This document shows positions 28,197-41,869 of a stretch of 64,000 nt of DNA, piece by piece (position 1 is the stretch's first letter; every line of letters begins with the position of its first letter). Position numbers and translations under genes: made by a program. Origin of the DNA: Rhodococcus sp. B7740 (GTDB taxonomy: Bacteria > Actinomycetota > Actinomycetes > Mycobacteriales > Mycobacteriaceae). The stretch lies in the NCBI RefSeq assembly GCF_000954115.1, contig NZ_CP010797.1, positions 930,001 to 994,000 on the forward strand. Reading direction: 5' to 3'. The notes beneath the pieces were generated by a model. The model was not told where the DNA came from. It worked only from the letters and a program-made list of their open reading frames with translations, and made no database searches.

Positions 28197-29909
28197 CTAG
28201 TACAACAACTTTCCGAGTAGATCGAAGAAATCCGGAGAATCCGAAGTCGGCACGGTCGTCGCGGTGCCGCCCGTCCGGGCCGAGATGTCGGTGAACGCGG
28301 TCGCGTCGGTGTTATCGCCGATCATCACCACGTTCACTGCGACCGGACGTTCGGCATCGGATGCCGAGTTCAGGTCGGTGAGCAGGTCTTGAGTGGACAG
28401 CGATGGGTCGTCGTTGGGACCGTCGGTGATCAGCACCACGGAATTGACGCGTCCGGGGACGAACCCGGCCACGGCATCGCGATAGGCGGCCAGCAACGAC
28501 CGGGCGGAATGCGACGCGGATTCCGGTGTCAACGCCGCTGCACCGGAATTCAGCGCGTCGCGCCTGGAAGCCGCTGCGACCTGAGCCGCCATCGGGCCGG
28601 TCGGAACGTCGACGCGATAGGGGAGCGAGTCGTCCAGATCCTCGCTGAAGCTCCACAGGCCCAGCTCGGTGGAGTCGGGTACTCGCTGGAACTGCTCGCC
28701 GAGGGCGCGAACCGTGTTCTGCAGCCGAGTCGCACTGCCCTCGCTCGTGCCCATCGACTCGGACGCGTCGAGCAATACGGTGGCTCGACGCGGCAGGACC
28801 GGATTTCGCAGTACGTCCAGCAGCGCGTCGACAACCGGTCCGGAGGGAGCAGCGACGGTGCCGGAGTTCTGTGTTTCGCCGACGCCGAAGCCCGCATCCG
28901 TGAGCAGCTGCGCGCCGTCCGGCTGGCGGACGAAATCGACGAATGCGGCGGCCGCCCTGGTCGAGGTCTCGTCGCCGGAGAGTACGGCCGCGGGATGATC
29001 GGCAACGGGAGTGAAGCCCTGAGGTCGAACGGCAGTCAACGTCGACGAATCGGTCGACGCCAGTTGCTGTTCGGTGACCGGAACAGCGTGGACGGGGGCG
29101 TCGGGGCCGGGCGAGCTCTCCAGGGCGGCGAGTGAGTCGTAGGTTGTGGATGCAGACGTTGCGGAGGCTCCGGTGTCGGTGACGGCAAGCTCCGACACGG
29201 CCGAGACCAGTTCTCTCGACGAGACCTGGTCGAGGGTCAGTGCGGTGGCCGGATCGCCGCGTACCCCGGCAGCGATGGCGCCGAGCGCGAGTGTGGTTGC
29301 GCCGGCATCGGATCCGGTCGGCAGTGCGAGACGGAGTGCGCCCCACTCGCCGAGGCCGAGTGCCTGTGGGTCGCGTTGCAGGCGGACCAGGTCGGCCCAA
29401 CTCACCGACGTGAGAGAGTCGGCCACGGCGGACGGCACCGCGAGTACCACCGGACTCGCCGCGAGTGGCCGCGGGGTGCCGTCGAGGGCTCCTCGGTCGG
29501 TCACGGCCGCGACGTCGCCCGACGATTGAGGTATCCACAGGCCCGGCCGAGCGCCGAGTGCTCCGACGTCCCAGTTGTCGATACCGGCGTTCAAGGCCAT
29601 CCGGACGGCATCGGAGGCCGTGGCTCGAACCTGCACCGTCACACAGTGATCACGGACCACCGGTGCGGTGTCGTTGAACCGAGCAGCCAATTGTTCGACC
29701 GGCCCGGAGATGTCGGGATCGGCGGCGACAGTGAGCACCGCCGATCCCTCCACACAGGTGTCGGCAGCTTCGACCCCTTGATCGAGGATTCGATCCCGCA
29801 GTTGAAACCATCCGAACACGGCCGCAGCGAGCACCGCGATCGTGATCACGACGATCACGGGTCCGGCGGCTATCGAACGCCCGCGCCCTGTGTTCCGATG
29901 TTCACCCAC
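28197..29909 (-). CDS. Membrane-anchored vWA protein with solute-binding-like N-terminal domain
   Basis: 570 residues. One N-terminal membrane helix (VIVVITIAVLAAAVFGWF) is followed by a region resembling extracellular solute-binding proteins (LTVAADPDISGPVEQLAARFN, then WADLVRLQRDPQ), and a C-terminal von Willebrand A domain from about residue 375 with the MIDAS motif DASESMG. It occupies the Rv1836c position next to glcB. Probably extracytoplasmic; ligand and function unknown. GTG start at 29909. Confidence 0.85.
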   Translation of the reverse strand: MGEHRNTGRGRSIAAGPVIVVITIAVLAAAVFGWFQLRDRILDQGVEAADTCVEGSAVLTVAADPDISGPVEQLAARFNDTAPVVRDHCVTVQVRATASDAVRMALNAGIDNWDVGALGARPGLWIPQSSGDVAAVTDRGALDGTPRPLAASPVVLAVPSAVADSLTSVSWADLVRLQRDPQALGLGEWGALRLALPTGSDAGATTLALGAIAAGVRGDPATALTLDQVSSRELVSAVSELAVTDTGASATSASTTYDSLAALESSPGPDAPVHAVPVTEQQLASTDSSTLTAVRPQGFTPVADHPAAVLSGDETSTRAAAAFVDFVRQPDGAQLLTDAGFGVGETQNSGTVAAPSGPVVDALLDVLRNPVLPRRATVLLDASESMGTSEGSATRLQNTVRALGEQFQRVPDSTELGLWSFSEDLDDSLPYRVDVPTGPMAAQVAAASRRDALNSGAAALTPESASHSARSLLAAYRDAVAGFVPGRVNSVVLITDGPNDDPSLSTQDLLTDLNSASDAERPVAVNVVMIGDNTDATAFTDISARTGGTATTVPTSDSPDFFDLLGKLLY

Positions 29910-29925
29910 GTGATCGACAAGTCCG

Positions 29926-32100
29926 TCAGGCGTTGACGGCCTTGTACTCCCGTCGGCGACGATGCAGGATCGGCTCGGTGTAGCCGTTGGGCTGGCTGGT
30001 GCCCTGGAAGATCAGGTCGCTGGCAGCCTGGAAAGCGATGTTGGTGTCGAAGTCGGGAGCCAACGGCTTGTACGTCGGATCGGATTCGTTCTGACGGTCC
30101 ACCACCGGGGCCATCCGCTTCAGCGACTCGCGCACCTGATCTTCGGTGACGATGCCGTGGCGCAGCCAGTTCGCGATGAACTGACTCGAAATACGCAGCG
30201 TCGCACGGTCTTCCATGAGTGCGATGTCGTTGATGTCGGGAACCTTCGAGCAGCCGACGCCGTGGTCGATCCACCGCACGACGTAGCCCAGGATCGACTG
30301 CGAGTTGTTGTCGAGTTCGTTCTGCTTCTCCTCGTCGGTCCAGTCCGTGGACGGTGCGAGAGGAATTTCGAGAATGTCGTCGACGGTGGCGCGCTTGGCC
30401 TGTGCGATTTCGTGCTGACGGGCGAAGACATCGACCTTGTGGTAGTGCAGGGCGTGCAAGGTCGCAGCGGTGGGGGAAGGAACCCACGCAGTGTTGGCAC
30501 CGGCCTTGGGGTGGCCGATCTTCTGCTCGAGCATGTCGTGCATCAGATCGGGCATGGCCCACATGCCCTTACCGATCTGTGCCTTGCCTTCGAGGCCGGC
30601 AGCGAGACCGGTGTCGACGTTGAAGTCCTCGTAGGCGGCGATCCACTTCTCGCCCTTCATCGCTCCCTTGCGTACGACGGGACCTGCCTCCATCGAGGTG
30701 TGGATCTCGTCGCCGGTGCGGTCGAGGAAGCCGGTGTTGATGAACACGACGCGTTCGGACGCAGCCTGGATGCACGCCTTGAGGTTGACCGTCGTGCGGC
30801 GTTCCTCGTCCATGATGCCGACCTTGAGTGTGTTGGCCGGCAGGGAGAGAACCTGCTCGACACGGCCGAACAGCTCCGCGGTGAACGCGACCTCGTCCGG
30901 TCCGTGCATCTTGGGCTTGACGATGTACAGCGAACCGGTGCGCGAGTTGGACAACACATTGTCCGAGGTCAGTGAGTGCATGCCGGCGAGCGAGGTGAAC
31001 AGAGCATCGAGAATTCCCTCTGGCACCTCGTTGCCGTCGGCATCGAGGATCGCATCCGAGGTCATCAGATGACCGACGTTGCGGACGAACAGCAGCGAGC
31101 GACCGTGCAGCGTCAGTTCCGAACCGTCGACCGAGGTGTATGTGCGGTCCTTGTTCATCGCACGGGTGAAGGTCTTGCCTCCCTTGGAGACTTCCTCGGT
31201 CAGATCGCCCTTCATCAGACCGAGCCAGTTGCGATATCCCAGAACCTTGTCGTCTGCGTCGACGGCCGCGACGGAGTCCTCGAAGTCCATGATGGTGGTG
31301 ACAGCGGACTCGAGCAGCACGTCCTTGACGCCTGCCCCGTCGGTCTCGCCGATCGGGCTCTCGGGGTCGATCTGGATCTCGAAGTGCAAGCCGTTGTGCA
31401 CGAACAGAATTGCCGACGGCGCGTCGGGCGTGCCCTGGTAGCCGAGCAGCTGCGACGGGTCCTTCAGCCCGACCGTGCTGCCGTCGGCGAGGGTCACCGT
31501 CAGCGAGGCGGCATCGACGACGTATCCGGTGGTACCGACGTGCGAGCCGGAGCTCAGGGGCAGCGCCTCGTCCAGGAAGTTCCGCGCGAAGGCGATGACC
31601 TTGTCGCCACGGACCCTGTTGTAGCTGGTGCCCTTTTCGGCACCGTCGGTCTCGGGGATGGCGTCGGTTCCGTAGAGAGCGTCGTACAGCGAGCCCCACC
31701 GTGCGTTGGACGCGTTGATCGCGAACCTGGCATTGAGGACAGGCACCACCAGCTGCGGGCCTGCCGTGGTGGTGATCTCGGTGTCCACACCGGACGTGCT
31801 GATCTGGAAGTCTGCCGGCTCGTCGAGCAGGTAGCCGATCTCCTTCAGGAATGCCTTGTAGGCGGCGCGATCGTAGTTCGGGCCCGCGTGTTCGCCGTGC
31901 CAGGCGTCGACCTTGCCCTGGATCTCGTCGCGGACCGCCAGCAGTGCCTTGTTCTTGGGAGCGAGATCGGCGATCACCGACGCGGCACCGGCCCAGAAGG
32001 CATCGGACTCTACGTCGGTACCCGGCAGCGCCTCCTTCTCGACGAAATCGAATAGGACCTTGGCGACCTGAAGTCCACCAGCCTGCACACGATCGGTCAT
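29926..32100 (-). CDS. glcB: Malate synthase G
   Basis: 724 residues, the usual length of the G isoform. Diagnostic segments include [81 protein letters not shown] sequence and the C-terminal [21 protein letters not shown]. It condenses glyoxylate and acetyl-CoA to malate. The ATG at 32100 has GAGGAATTC upstream; in-frame sequence further upstream overlaps the next gene and is rejected. Glyoxylate use fits with the glycine genes nearby. Confidence 0.95.
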   Translation of the reverse strand: MTDRVQAGGLQVAKVLFDFVEKEALPGTDVESDAFWAGAASVIADLAPKNKALLAVRDEIQGKVDAWHGEHAGPNYDRAAYKAFLKEIGYLLDEPADFQISTSGVDTEITTTAGPQLVVPVLNARFAINASNARWGSLYDALYGTDAIPETDGAEKGTSYNRVRGDKVIAFARNFLDEALPLSSGSHVGTTGYVVDAASLTVTLADGSTVGLKDPSQLLGYQGTPDAPSAILFVHNGLHFEIQIDPESPIGETDGAGVKDVLLESAVTTIMDFEDSVAAVDADDKVLGYRNWLGLMKGDLTEEVSKGGKTFTRAMNKDRTYTSVDGSELTLHGRSLLFVRNVGHLMTSDAILDADGNEVPEGILDALFTSLAGMHSLTSDNVLSNSRTGSLYIVKPKMHGPDEVAFTAELFGRVEQVLSLPANTLKVGIMDEERRTTVNLKACIQAASERVVFINTGFLDRTGDEIHTSMEAGPVVRKGAMKGEKWIAAYEDFNVDTGLAAGLEGKAQIGKGMWAMPDLMHDMLEQKIGHPKAGANTAWVPSPTAATLHALHYHKVDVFARQHEIAQAKRATVDDILEIPLAPSTDWTDEEKQNELDNNSQSILGYVVRWIDHGVGCSKVPDINDIALMEDRATLRISSQFIANWLRHGIVTEDQVRESLKRMAPVVDRQNESDPTYKPLAPDFDTNIAFQAASDLIFQGTSQPNGYTEPILHRRRREYKAVNA

Positions 32101-32165
32101 GAATTCCTCACTCTTTCCGGTCACGGACACCGGTGACCGGTGTCCCCACGACAACGCTGTCGATG

Positions 32166-33077
32166 TTACTCGGCGGTAGGTCCGACGCCGAACTCGCCGC
32201 CGACCAGTAAATTCTGGCATCGAGCGATCAACGCCGAGCGCAGAGGTGCCGCTTCGCTCGACAGTTCTCCCTGCGCGCGCACGTATTCGGCTCGTCCGGC
32301 CGGTGTCTCGATCCGAATGGGTTCGAGATCGAAGCCGCTCAGGTCGTACGGACTCGCGCGCATGTCGATCGTTCGCGCGTGCAGGGCCAGCTCGAAGCAA
32401 TCGGTGAGAAACTCGGAATCGATCAGTGGCCCCAGCTTGTAGCACCACTTGTAGAGATCCATCGAGGCATGGATACAACCGGGTTGCTCGGATGTCAGAC
32501 GCGACTCCGGTGACAGCGGGAGAGCGTTGCGCGGCGCTGCATCGGGGGTGAAGAACCGGAAGGCGTCGTAGTGGGTGCAGCGCAACGTCATCGAATCGAC
32601 CACGGCGTCGGTTCCCTCGTGCCCCAGGCGCAGTGGCACCTGCTCGTGCCGCTGCGCCGAGGTGCCCCCGCGGTAGACCATCGCCCACTCGTGCAATCCG
32701 AAACAGCCGAGCACCGGTTGCCTGTCTCGGGTTGCGGCGAGCAGGCCGAGGGTGAATTCGATGCTCGATCGTCGACGCTCCACCAGATCCGACCGCACCC
32801 GAAAGCCCGGTCCGTCGTCGGTGTCGACCTGCTCGTAGGACGCGAACGCCGCGAAATCCTGCGCGCGATCACCGGTGAGGACGACGCCGTGACCTGGATT
32901 CCATCGACGCAGCTGACCCGGGCGGTGGCTGTAGTAGGTGAACAGGAAATCGAGTACCGGATGCACGCCGCCGTGGCCCCGGTCCGTCAGATAGTCACCG
33001 ACGAGGTCCTCCACCCGTGCCGCGTGCGCGGCACGGCGGGAGGTCCACTGTCCTTCGCTCAACGTCGAGTCGGGCAT
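32166..33077 (-). CDS. Conserved actinobacterial protein of unknown function (303 aa)
   Basis: A soluble protein with conserved-looking stretches ([71 protein letters not shown]) rich in His, Tyr and Trp. Homologues are commonly labelled 3-methyladenine DNA glycosylase, but I see no helix-hairpin-helix or glycosylase motif supporting that. The ATG at 33077 directly follows the stop of the CorC-type gene (0-nt gap), so it is the last gene of that operon. Confidence 0.7.
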   Translation of the reverse strand: MPDSTLSEGQWTSRRAAHAARVEDLVGDYLTDRGHGGVHPVLDFLFTYYSHRPGQLRRWNPGHGVVLTGDRAQDFAAFASYEQVDTDDGPGFRVRSDLVERRRSSIEFTLGLLAATRDRQPVLGCFGLHEWAMVYRGGTSAQRHEQVPLRLGHEGTDAVVDSMTLRCTHYDAFRFFTPDAAPRNALPLSPESRLTSEQPGCIHASMDLYKWCYKLGPLIDSEFLTDCFELALHARTIDMRASPYDLSGFDLEPIRIETPAGRAEYVRAQGELSSEAAPLRSALIARCQNLLVGGEFGVGPTAE

Positions 33078-34214
33078 TCACACGTTCCGTGGGGGAGCGG
33101 CCGCAGACTTGAAGCTGGACGACGACTGACCCGGACGCGGACCGGCCACCCGGTGCGTGCCGTCCCGAACCGTTCCGACGAACTCCTCGACCAGGTCCTC
33201 GAGCGCGACGATGCCGACCGTGGCACCCGTCGCGTCGTGCACGGCACCGAGATGGCTGCTGGCCCGACGCAACTTGGTCAGTGCGTCGTCGAGCACGGTG
33301 TCGATGGAGACCACCGGTAGTGCTCGCACGTCGCTGCGCGGAATGACCGTGTCCGGTCCTGCCGATTCGTCGGCCATGGCTTCGAGTACGTCCTTGAGAT
33401 GCAGGTAGCCCACGAGTGCCCCCGAGGCGTCGCGGACCGGATAACGAGAGAATCCCGTTTCGATGACGGCGCGTTCGACGGAGCCCAGTGTGGGTCCGAG
33501 GGTGTGGTCGGGTCCGGACAACTCGATGCTGCGAACCTGGTGAGAGGGAATCAGGACCTCGGCCACGGTCCGTCCGGACGTCTCGAGGGCTTGCCGCAGT
33601 CGTCGATGCTCCTCGGCATCGATCAGTCCCTCGGATCGTGATTCGCCGATCATCTGCGACAACTCGACCGCAGAGACCGAGGAACTCAGCTCGTCCTTGG
33701 GTTCGATCCGCAGCAGCCGAAGGGTCAGGTTGGCGCACATGTTGTAGAACGAGATCAGCGGCAGTGCCACCTTGATGAACAGCAGATGGATGGGCACCAG
33801 AACCATGGCAGTGCTCTCCGGACCCGCGATGGCGATGTTCTTGGGCACCATCTCGCCGATGAGAATGTGCAGAACGACCACGAGCGTCAACGCGATGGCG
33901 AAGGCGATCGGGTGCAGGAAGGACTCGGGAATACCGACTGCCTCGAGCGGCACCTCGATCAGGTGTGCCACCGCAGGCTCCGCCACGCGTCCGAGAAGAA
34001 TCGAGCAGATCGTGATGCCGAGCTGGGCCGCTGCAAGCATCTGCGACAGGTTCTGACCGGCCTCGATGACGCTCTGCGCACGCTTCTTGCCTTGTGCGAG
34101 TAGGGCTTCGAGGCGGTCCCGCCGGGCCGAGATCAGGGCGAACTCGGCCCCGACGAAGAATGCGTTGCCGGCGAGCAACAGGACGGCTAGACCGACGCCG
34201 AGGAAATCACCCAT
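33078..34214 (-). CDS. CNNM/CorC (hemolysin C-like) membrane protein, second of pair
   Basis: About 378 residues with an N-terminal DUF21/CNNM transmembrane domain ([31 protein letters not shown], then [18 protein letters not shown] and [14 protein letters not shown]), followed by paired CBS domains ([35 protein letters not shown], then [16 protein letters not shown]). Probable Mg/Co-type ion transport or homeostasis. The ATG at 34214 is 8 nt from GGAGGG; a GTG at 34223 abuts that site and is less likely. Position matches Rv1841c. Confidence 0.88.
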   Translation of the reverse strand: MGDFLGVGLAVLLLAGNAFFVGAEFALISARRDRLEALLAQGKKRAQSVIEAGQNLSQMLAAAQLGITICSILLGRVAEPAVAHLIEVPLEAVGIPESFLHPIAFAIALTLVVVLHILIGEMVPKNIAIAGPESTAMVLVPIHLLFIKVALPLISFYNMCANLTLRLLRIEPKDELSSSVSAVELSQMIGESRSEGLIDAEEHRRLRQALETSGRTVAEVLIPSHQVRSIELSGPDHTLGPTLGSVERAVIETGFSRYPVRDASGALVGYLHLKDVLEAMADESAGPDTVIPRSDVRALPVVSIDTVLDDALTKLRRASSHLGAVHDATGATVGIVALEDLVEEFVGTVRDGTHRVAGPRPGQSSSSFKSAAAPPRNV

Positions 34215-35586
34215 CGATCTCACCCTCCGACCTCATGCGAGCCACCGCAGCTGCGTCGACGGGCAGAAGAACCACCCGGTCGATGCGGCGGCCGTCCATC
34301 CGAAGCACCCGGGCCACCCAGCCGCCGTCTCGTTCGAGTGGATCCTCGTTCGCCGGGGAAGGCAACAGAACTGCATCCCCCTCGGTCGGAATACGACCCA
34401 ACTCCGTCAGCACGAGACCGCCGATGGTTTCGTACTCGCCCTCGGGTGCCGAATACCCCGTGGCCGACGCGACCTCGTCGATACGCAGCAGCCCTGCACA
34501 GTCCCATCCGTCGCCCGATCTGGAGACATCGAGTTCCGGCTCGTCGTGTTCGTCGCGCACGTCACCGACGATCTCTTCGATGAGATCCTCCATGGTGACC
34601 ATGCCCGCGGTGCCGCCGTACTCGTCGACGACGAGCGCGACCTGCATACCGTCGGCGCGTACCCGCTCCATCACTGCGTCGCCGTCGAGACTGGACGGTA
34701 CGACGGGAACGTCGCGAGCCAGGGATTCGACCGTCGTCGACCGCCGGTGCGCCCCGGCGACGGTGAACGCGTGCTTGATGTGAACGACGCCGACGGTGTC
34801 GTCCAGGTCGCCGTCGACCACCGGAAAACGTGAGAAGCCGGTCCGCGCAGCCGTTTCGATCAGATCGGCCACGGTCGCGTCGGTGGCGAGTGTTTCGATC
34901 TTCACTCGCGGCGTCATCAGTTCCTCGGCCGTGCGATCGCCGAACTGCAACGACCGGTCCACCAGTCGGGCGGTGTTCTCGTCGATCGACCCCTGCCGCG
35001 CCGACGTGCGGACCAGCGAACCCAGCTCCTGCGGCGACCGAGCGGATCTCAGTTCCTCCGCCGGTTCGATTCCGAGCCGGCGCACCAGCCAGTTCGCCGA
35101 GCCGTTGAGTCCGTTGATGGCCCACTTGAACACCAGTGAGAACCCGGCCATCGCACCGGCGGTGACGCGAGCGGTCGACATCGGTTTCGCGATGGCGATG
35201 TTCTTGGGAACCAGCTCACCGAAGATCATCGAGAACGAGGTCGCCAGGATCAGCGCCACTGCGAGCGAGATGCCGGCGGCGAGGGTCTCGGATGCGCCCA
35301 GTGCGTCGGCCACCGGCCGAATGAAACCGGCCAGCACCGGTTCGGCGAGATAACCGGTGATCAGCGTGGTGATGGTGATGCCGAGTTGGGCACCGGACAG
35401 CTGAAACGACAGAGTCTTGTGGGCGTGCAGAACTTGGCGTGAGCGGAGGTCACCGTTGTCGGCCTGTGACTCGACCGCACTGCGTTCGAGGGCAGTGAGG
35501 GAGAACTCGGCCGCGACGAACAGCGCGGTGCCGGCCGTCAAGGCCACGAAACCGAGCAGGCTGGCGATGGTGATGAGAAGTTCCAC
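34207..35586 (-). CDS. CNNM/CorC (hemolysin C-like) membrane protein, first of pair
   Basis: 459 residues: a DUF21 transmembrane domain ([51 protein letters not shown]), two CBS domains ([57 protein letters not shown]) and a C-terminal CorC_HlyC domain ([29 protein letters not shown]). GTG start at 35586 with GGAG 9 nt upstream. It overlaps the second CorC-type gene by 8 bases, so they are coupled and may act as a heteromer. Rv1842c position. Confidence 0.9.
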   Translation of the reverse strand: MELLITIASLLGFVALTAGTALFVAAEFSLTALERSAVESQADNGDLRSRQVLHAHKTLSFQLSGAQLGITITTLITGYLAEPVLAGFIRPVADALGASETLAAGISLAVALILATSFSMIFGELVPKNIAIAKPMSTARVTAGAMAGFSLVFKWAINGLNGSANWLVRRLGIEPAEELRSARSPQELGSLVRTSARQGSIDENTARLVDRSLQFGDRTAEELMTPRVKIETLATDATVADLIETAARTGFSRFPVVDGDLDDTVGVVHIKHAFTVAGAHRRSTTVESLARDVPVVPSSLDGDAVMERVRADGMQVALVVDEYGGTAGMVTMEDLIEEIVGDVRDEHDEPELDVSRSGDGWDCAGLLRIDEVASATGYSAPEGEYETIGGLVLTELGRIPTEGDAVLLPSPANEDPLERDGGWVARVLRMDGRRIDRVVLLPVDAAAVARMRSEGEIDG

Positions 35587-35589
35587 GCG

Positions 35590-35820
35590 TCAACTCCGCC
35601 TGAGCCGAGGCCGTCGAAGCTGGGACAGGAGCATTGCGCCGCCGGAGTGCACGTGGCTGCCGAAATCGTGTTCGCCGGGTTTCTCTCCCGGCTCGATAGA
35701 GGATCCCTCCGAAGTGGAACCGTCGTCGTGTTGTTCTGCGGTTGCCGTGACGGCAACCGAGATAGTGGGTGCCTCGGGCACCTGATTCCCTTCTGTCGGT
35801 TCGCGTTGCGGTCCCTTCAT
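35590..35820 (-). CDS. Possible small hypothetical protein (76 aa)
   Basis: An open frame just upstream of the first CorC-type gene, ending 3 nt before its GTG, with that gene's ribosome site inside its last codons. The product (MKGPQREPTEGNQVPEAPT to LLSQLRRPRLRRS) is hydrophilic with a basic end and has no recognisable domain. No convincing Shine-Dalgarno precedes it. It may be a translated leader or simply open sequence. Confidence 0.3.
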   Translation of the reverse strand: MKGPQREPTEGNQVPEAPTISVAVTATAEQHDDGSTSEGSSIEPGEKPGEHDFGSHVHSGGAMLLSQLRRPRLRRS

Positions 35821-35931
35821 GGGGAGCCGACGTCAGGCCACACGCCGAGAATCGATTGCTCGAATTGTCGACGAGTGACGAGCGCGAACAACTGTGTCTG
35901 CTGTAGGCGAGAGTCTAACCGTGTCCGATCG

Positions 35932-38272
<2,341 letters not shown>

Positions 38273-38276
<4 letters not shown>

Positions 38277-39577
38277 CCGCGTCGTCCTCGGGTGCCGCCT
38301 CGCCTGCCTCCGGAACGCCCGGGTCGCTCGTGTCGGGCGGGTGCGGCACCACGCCGCGAACTACGAGGGGCGGGTGATTCCGCCGCCTCGGCCGGGAGCG
38401 GTCGGCCGATGGGGGTACGCGCCCCCGTCAACCGACGCCACGAGGTGGGATCGGTCTCGGTGTCGATCACCGTCGCCGAGACACCGGCGTCGCCGGCCAT
38501 CGCACGCACGTGATCGAGCTGATCGGCGGTGGCCAACGTCACGACGGTTCCGCTGGCTCCGGCACGCGCAGTGCGGCCCGCGCGGTGCACGTAGTCCTTG
38601 GAGTCCAACGGTGGGTCGACGTGAACCACGAGGGTGACGTCGTCGACGTGAACCCCACGTGCTGCGACATCGGTGGCGATCAGCGCGGTCGACTCGCCGT
38701 CGCCGAAAGCGGCCAGCGAGCGTGTGCGGTGAGCCTGAGTCTTGTTGCCGTGCAACGACGATACCGATACACCCAGACGGCGACAGTCGTCGGTGAGTCG
38801 GTCGACCGCGTGAGTGGTCCGGACGAACAGCAGCGTGCGACCGTCCCTGTTGGCAAGTGCGGCAGCCACTTCGGTCTTGCGGGCAGCATCGACCCTGAAC
38901 ACGTAGTGCGCGATGTCGGGCTCGCCGACCGACTCCGCCGTCGAATGTTCGGCCGGATCGTTCAAGAACTTCTCGACCAGGCGGTCGACGTCCTCGTCCA
39001 GGGTCGCCGAGAACAGCAGTCGCTGCCCGCCGGCCGGTGTCGCGGCGAGGAGCGAATCGACCTGGGGCAGAAATCCCATGTCCACCATGCGATCCGCCTC
39101 GTCGATCACGGTCACCTCCACGCGATTCAACGTGATCGAGCGTCGGGCGAGCAGGTCGTTGAGGCGACCGGGGGTGGCAACCACGATGTCGATTCCGCGC
39201 TGGATCTCTCGGACATTGCGCTCGAGCGGGACGCCGCCGACCACACCGACGCTGCGTAGGCCGAACGTCGCACCGTGGATGTCGAGGACTTCCTGGATCT
39301 GGAGCGCGAGTTCGCGAGTGGGAGCAAGCACGAGCCCACGCGGAGCACCGGGCTCACTGCGACGGCCGGCAAGCCGCACGAGCAACGGAAGCCCGAACGC
39401 GAGAGTCTTTCCCGATCCGGTCGGAGCACGGCCGAGTACATCGCGGCCCTCGAGCGCATCGGGCAGGGCCGCGGACTGGATCGGAAACGGCTCCGAGACA
39501 CCCGCTTTCCTGAGCGAGTGGACGAGAACCACGGGCAGTCCCAGTTCTGCGAACGATCGAACGGATTGACCCGGCAT
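38273..39577 (-). CDS. DEAD-box RNA helicase (RhlE-like)
   Basis: 434 residues with all helicase motifs: Q motif (FPIQSAALP), Walker A (APTGSGKT), PTRELALQ, ATPGRL, DEAD (VIDEADRMVDMGF), SAT, ATDVAARGVHV and HRAGRTARAG. The C-terminus is a short basic tail rich in Arg, Gly and Pro (HERPGRSGGRRGG). It probably acts in RNA remodelling or ribosome assembly. The start is ATG at 39577 (MPGQSVRSF); in-frame sequence upstream is intergenic. Confidence 0.92.
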
Positions 39578-39722
39578 GGCTGTGACCCTACCGCTGCGTC
39601 GACCACGCGTCGGAATCTTCTTGTCGGTGCCCCGCGCAATACTTCGAGTAGAACGCACGTTCGATCGGCGTTCGGCACCGTGATCGCCGAGGGGGCGATC
39701 GCACGCAGAGTGTGGGGGAGCT

Positions 39723-40193
39723 ATGTGCAAGATGTGTCAGGGCTACAGCGTCGACGAGTACATCGAAGGTGTGAAACGCACCATCGACAGGTGTGGGTGG
39801 GCCTTGCAGTACGTGGAATCGGAAATCGATCTCGACGGTATCCATCCGGCGTTCTGCTACACGGTCGGTCTGACGAATTTCGGCAGCCCGGAGATCGTCA
39901 TGACCGGACGCGGGCCACATGAGTCCTCGCGAATTCTCAATTCGCTGGGCGCCTCGGTGGCCTCGGGAATGCTCGAGCTCGAATCCGGAATCGGTTGCAC
40001 TGCAGCAGGATTCGAGCTGTTCACCATCGACGTACCGGACTGTGCGGAAATTCTGTACGCAGCCTCCGACGTCTACGGCCAGGGGTGCTTCAGTGCGGTG
40101 CAGGCGGTGTGGAAGGACCTCGAAGGTGCACTGCCGTGGGAAGGGATCCCGTCGACGGTGGTCCAACCGATTCTCGGGCCGGTACCCGGCTGA
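39723..40193 (+). CDS. DUF4262 domain protein
   Basis: 156 residues starting MCKMCQGYS. The DUF4262 signature is GIHPAFCYTVGLTNFGSPEIVMTG with AAGFELFTIDVPD. It has three Cys in the first half, including a CxxC near the start that could bind metal, but no proven function. Monocistronic; divergent from the helicase and convergent with gnd. Confidence 0.85.
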   Translation: MCKMCQGYSVDEYIEGVKRTIDRCGWALQYVESEIDLDGIHPAFCYTVGLTNFGSPEIVMTGRGPHESSRILNSLGASVASGMLELESGIGCTAAGFELFTIDVPDCAEILYAASDVYGQGCFSAVQAVWKDLEGALPWEGIPSTVVQPILGPVPG

Positions 40194-40210
40194 CCGGTTC
40201 CCGTGCTGTA

Positions 40211-40245
40211 CCGGTGGCGCTGCGTGGTGAACGCAGCGCCACCGG
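40211..40245. terminator. Hairpin terminator between the DUF4262 gene and gnd
   Basis: A 14-bp perfect stem (CCGGTGGCGCTGCG with its complement) and a 7-nt loop lie 17 nt past the DUF4262 stop and 14 nt before the convergent gnd stop. No T-tract is present. Confidence 0.7.
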
Positions 40246-40259
40246 CGGAAGCTTCTCGG

Positions 40260-41711
40260 TCAGGCTTCGATCTCGGAACGATCGCCGCTCCACAGGGTGT
40301 GGAACTTTCCTTCCGAGTCGGTTCGCTCGTAGGTGTGCGCCCCGAAGAAGTCCCGCTGACCCTGTGTCAGAGCGGCAGGTAGACGCTCTGCCCGCAACGC
40401 GTCGTAGTAGGAGAGCGAGGACGCGAACGCGGGGACCGGAATGCCCAGTGAAGCCGCGGTGACGACCACTCGACGCCAGCTGTCGATGGCGTTCTCGATG
40501 GCATCACGGAAGTACGGGGCCAGGATCAAACTGGGCAGTTCGGCGTTGTCGTCGTACGCGTCCTTGATGCGATCGAGGAACCGAGCGCGAATGATGCAGC
40601 CACCACGCCAGATCGTGGCGAGGTCACCGGGATGCAGATTCCAGTCGTATTCGGTGCTGCCCGCGGCGATCTGATCGAAGCCCTGTGCGTAGGCGACGAT
40701 CTTGGACGCGTACAGAGCCCGACTGATGTCGTGCGTGAACTGCTCTGCGTCGGTCGGCTTGTCGGCGAGTGTTCCGGAGGCGAGTCCGACGGCTGCCTTG
40801 CGCTGAGCGCGTGACCCCGACAGAGCCCGAGCGAACACGGCCTCGGCGATACCGGTGACGGGAACGCCGAGGTCCAGAGCCGCCTTGACGGTCCAGCGAC
40901 CGGTGCCCTTCTGCTCCGCAGCGTCGACGATCACGTCGACGAGAGGCTGACCGGTCTTGGCGTCGACCTGGCGGAGAACCTCGGCGGTGATCTCGACGAG
41001 GTAGCTCTCGAGGTCTCCGTTGTTCCACTCGGTGAACACGTCCGCTACCTGAGCGGGCGTGTATCCGAGCGCGTCACGGAACAGGTTGTAGGCCTCACCG
41101 ATGAGTTGCATATCGGCGTATTCGATGCCGTTGTGGACCATCTTGACGAAGTGGCCGGAGCCGTCGGGCCCGATGTGGGTGCAGCACGGCGTGCCGTCGA
41201 CCTGCGCCGCGATGGATTCCAACAGCGGTCCGAGGGCCTTGTAGGACTCCGCGGGTCCGCCCGGCATGATCGACGGTCCGTTGAGCGCGCCTTCTTCGCC
41301 GCCGGAGATACCGGCACCGACGAAGAGCAGTCCGCGCTCCTTCATGGCGGCCTCGCGCCGGATGGTGTCGGTGTAGAGGGCATTGCCACCGTCGATGATG
41401 ATGTCGCCCTCCTCCATCGCGCCTGCAAGTTCCTCGATCACGGCGTCGGTCGGGTCGCCTGCCTTGACCATGATGAGCACTCGGCGCGGTTTCGCGAGGG
41501 CGGCGACGAACTCCTCGATGGTCTCGGTGCGGATGAAGTTGCCCTCGGTGCCGTGCTCGGCGATCAGGGCATCGGTCTTGGCCACGCTGCGGTTGTGCAA
41601 TGCGACGGTGTGACCGTGATGGGCGAAGTTGCGGGCGATGTTGGAGCCCATGACGGCGAGTCCGGTGACTCCGATCTGAGCCAGTTCTGTCGGTTCTGCT
41701 GCTGAGGTCAT
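40260..41711 (-). CDS. gnd: 6-phosphogluconate dehydrogenase (decarboxylating)
   Basis: 483 residues. N-terminal NADP Rossmann motif (IGVTGLAVMGSNIARN and HNRSVAKTD), substrate motif FVGAGISGGEEGALNGPSIMPGG, catalytic Lys in GHFVKMVHNGIEYADMQ, and the C-terminal SLSYYDALRAERLPAALTQGQRDFFGAHTYER tail. It oxidises 6-phosphogluconate to ribulose-5-phosphate, giving NADPH in the pentose phosphate pathway. Rv1844c position. An AAGGAAAG lies about 9 nt before the ATG. Confidence 0.95.
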   Translation of the reverse strand: MTSAAEPTELAQIGVTGLAVMGSNIARNFAHHGHTVALHNRSVAKTDALIAEHGTEGNFIRTETIEEFVAALAKPRRVLIMVKAGDPTDAVIEELAGAMEEGDIIIDGGNALYTDTIRREAAMKERGLLFVGAGISGGEEGALNGPSIMPGGPAESYKALGPLLESIAAQVDGTPCCTHIGPDGSGHFVKMVHNGIEYADMQLIGEAYNLFRDALGYTPAQVADVFTEWNNGDLESYLVEITAEVLRQVDAKTGQPLVDVIVDAAEQKGTGRWTVKAALDLGVPVTGIAEAVFARALSGSRAQRKAAVGLASGTLADKPTDAEQFTHDISRALYASKIVAYAQGFDQIAAGSTEYDWNLHPGDLATIWRGGCIIRARFLDRIKDAYDDNAELPSLILAPYFRDAIENAIDSWRRVVVTAASLGIPVPAFASSLSYYDALRAERLPAALTQGQRDFFGAHTYERTDSEGKFHTLWSGDRSEIEA

Positions 41712-41792
41712 ACAGACAGCTTTCCTTGCCGCGAGATTTCGCGCGAGCCAACCCCCCGGCCGGTGTCGAAGCCGGCCACCGCCAACGACGAA

Positions 41793-41823
41793 GGGTGCCG
41801 CATTCGCGAAGAATGCGGCACCC
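41793..41823. terminator. Hairpin terminator downstream of the second DEAD-box helicase
   Basis: A 13-bp stem GGGTGCCGCATTC with its complement and a 5-nt loop lies 46 nt beyond the helicase stop on the minus strand. It separates the helicase from gnd, which starts 81 nt further along. Confidence 0.7.
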
Positions 41824-41869
41824 GTTCGTGCATTTCGGGTCGGATCACGACCTCACGGTGACGAACCGA

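Noticed and set aside
29926..32688. Malate synthase with a 196-residue N-terminal extension
   Set aside because: The extension is Arg-rich, overlaps the upstream gene in another frame, and a strong ribosome site precedes the ATG at 32100.
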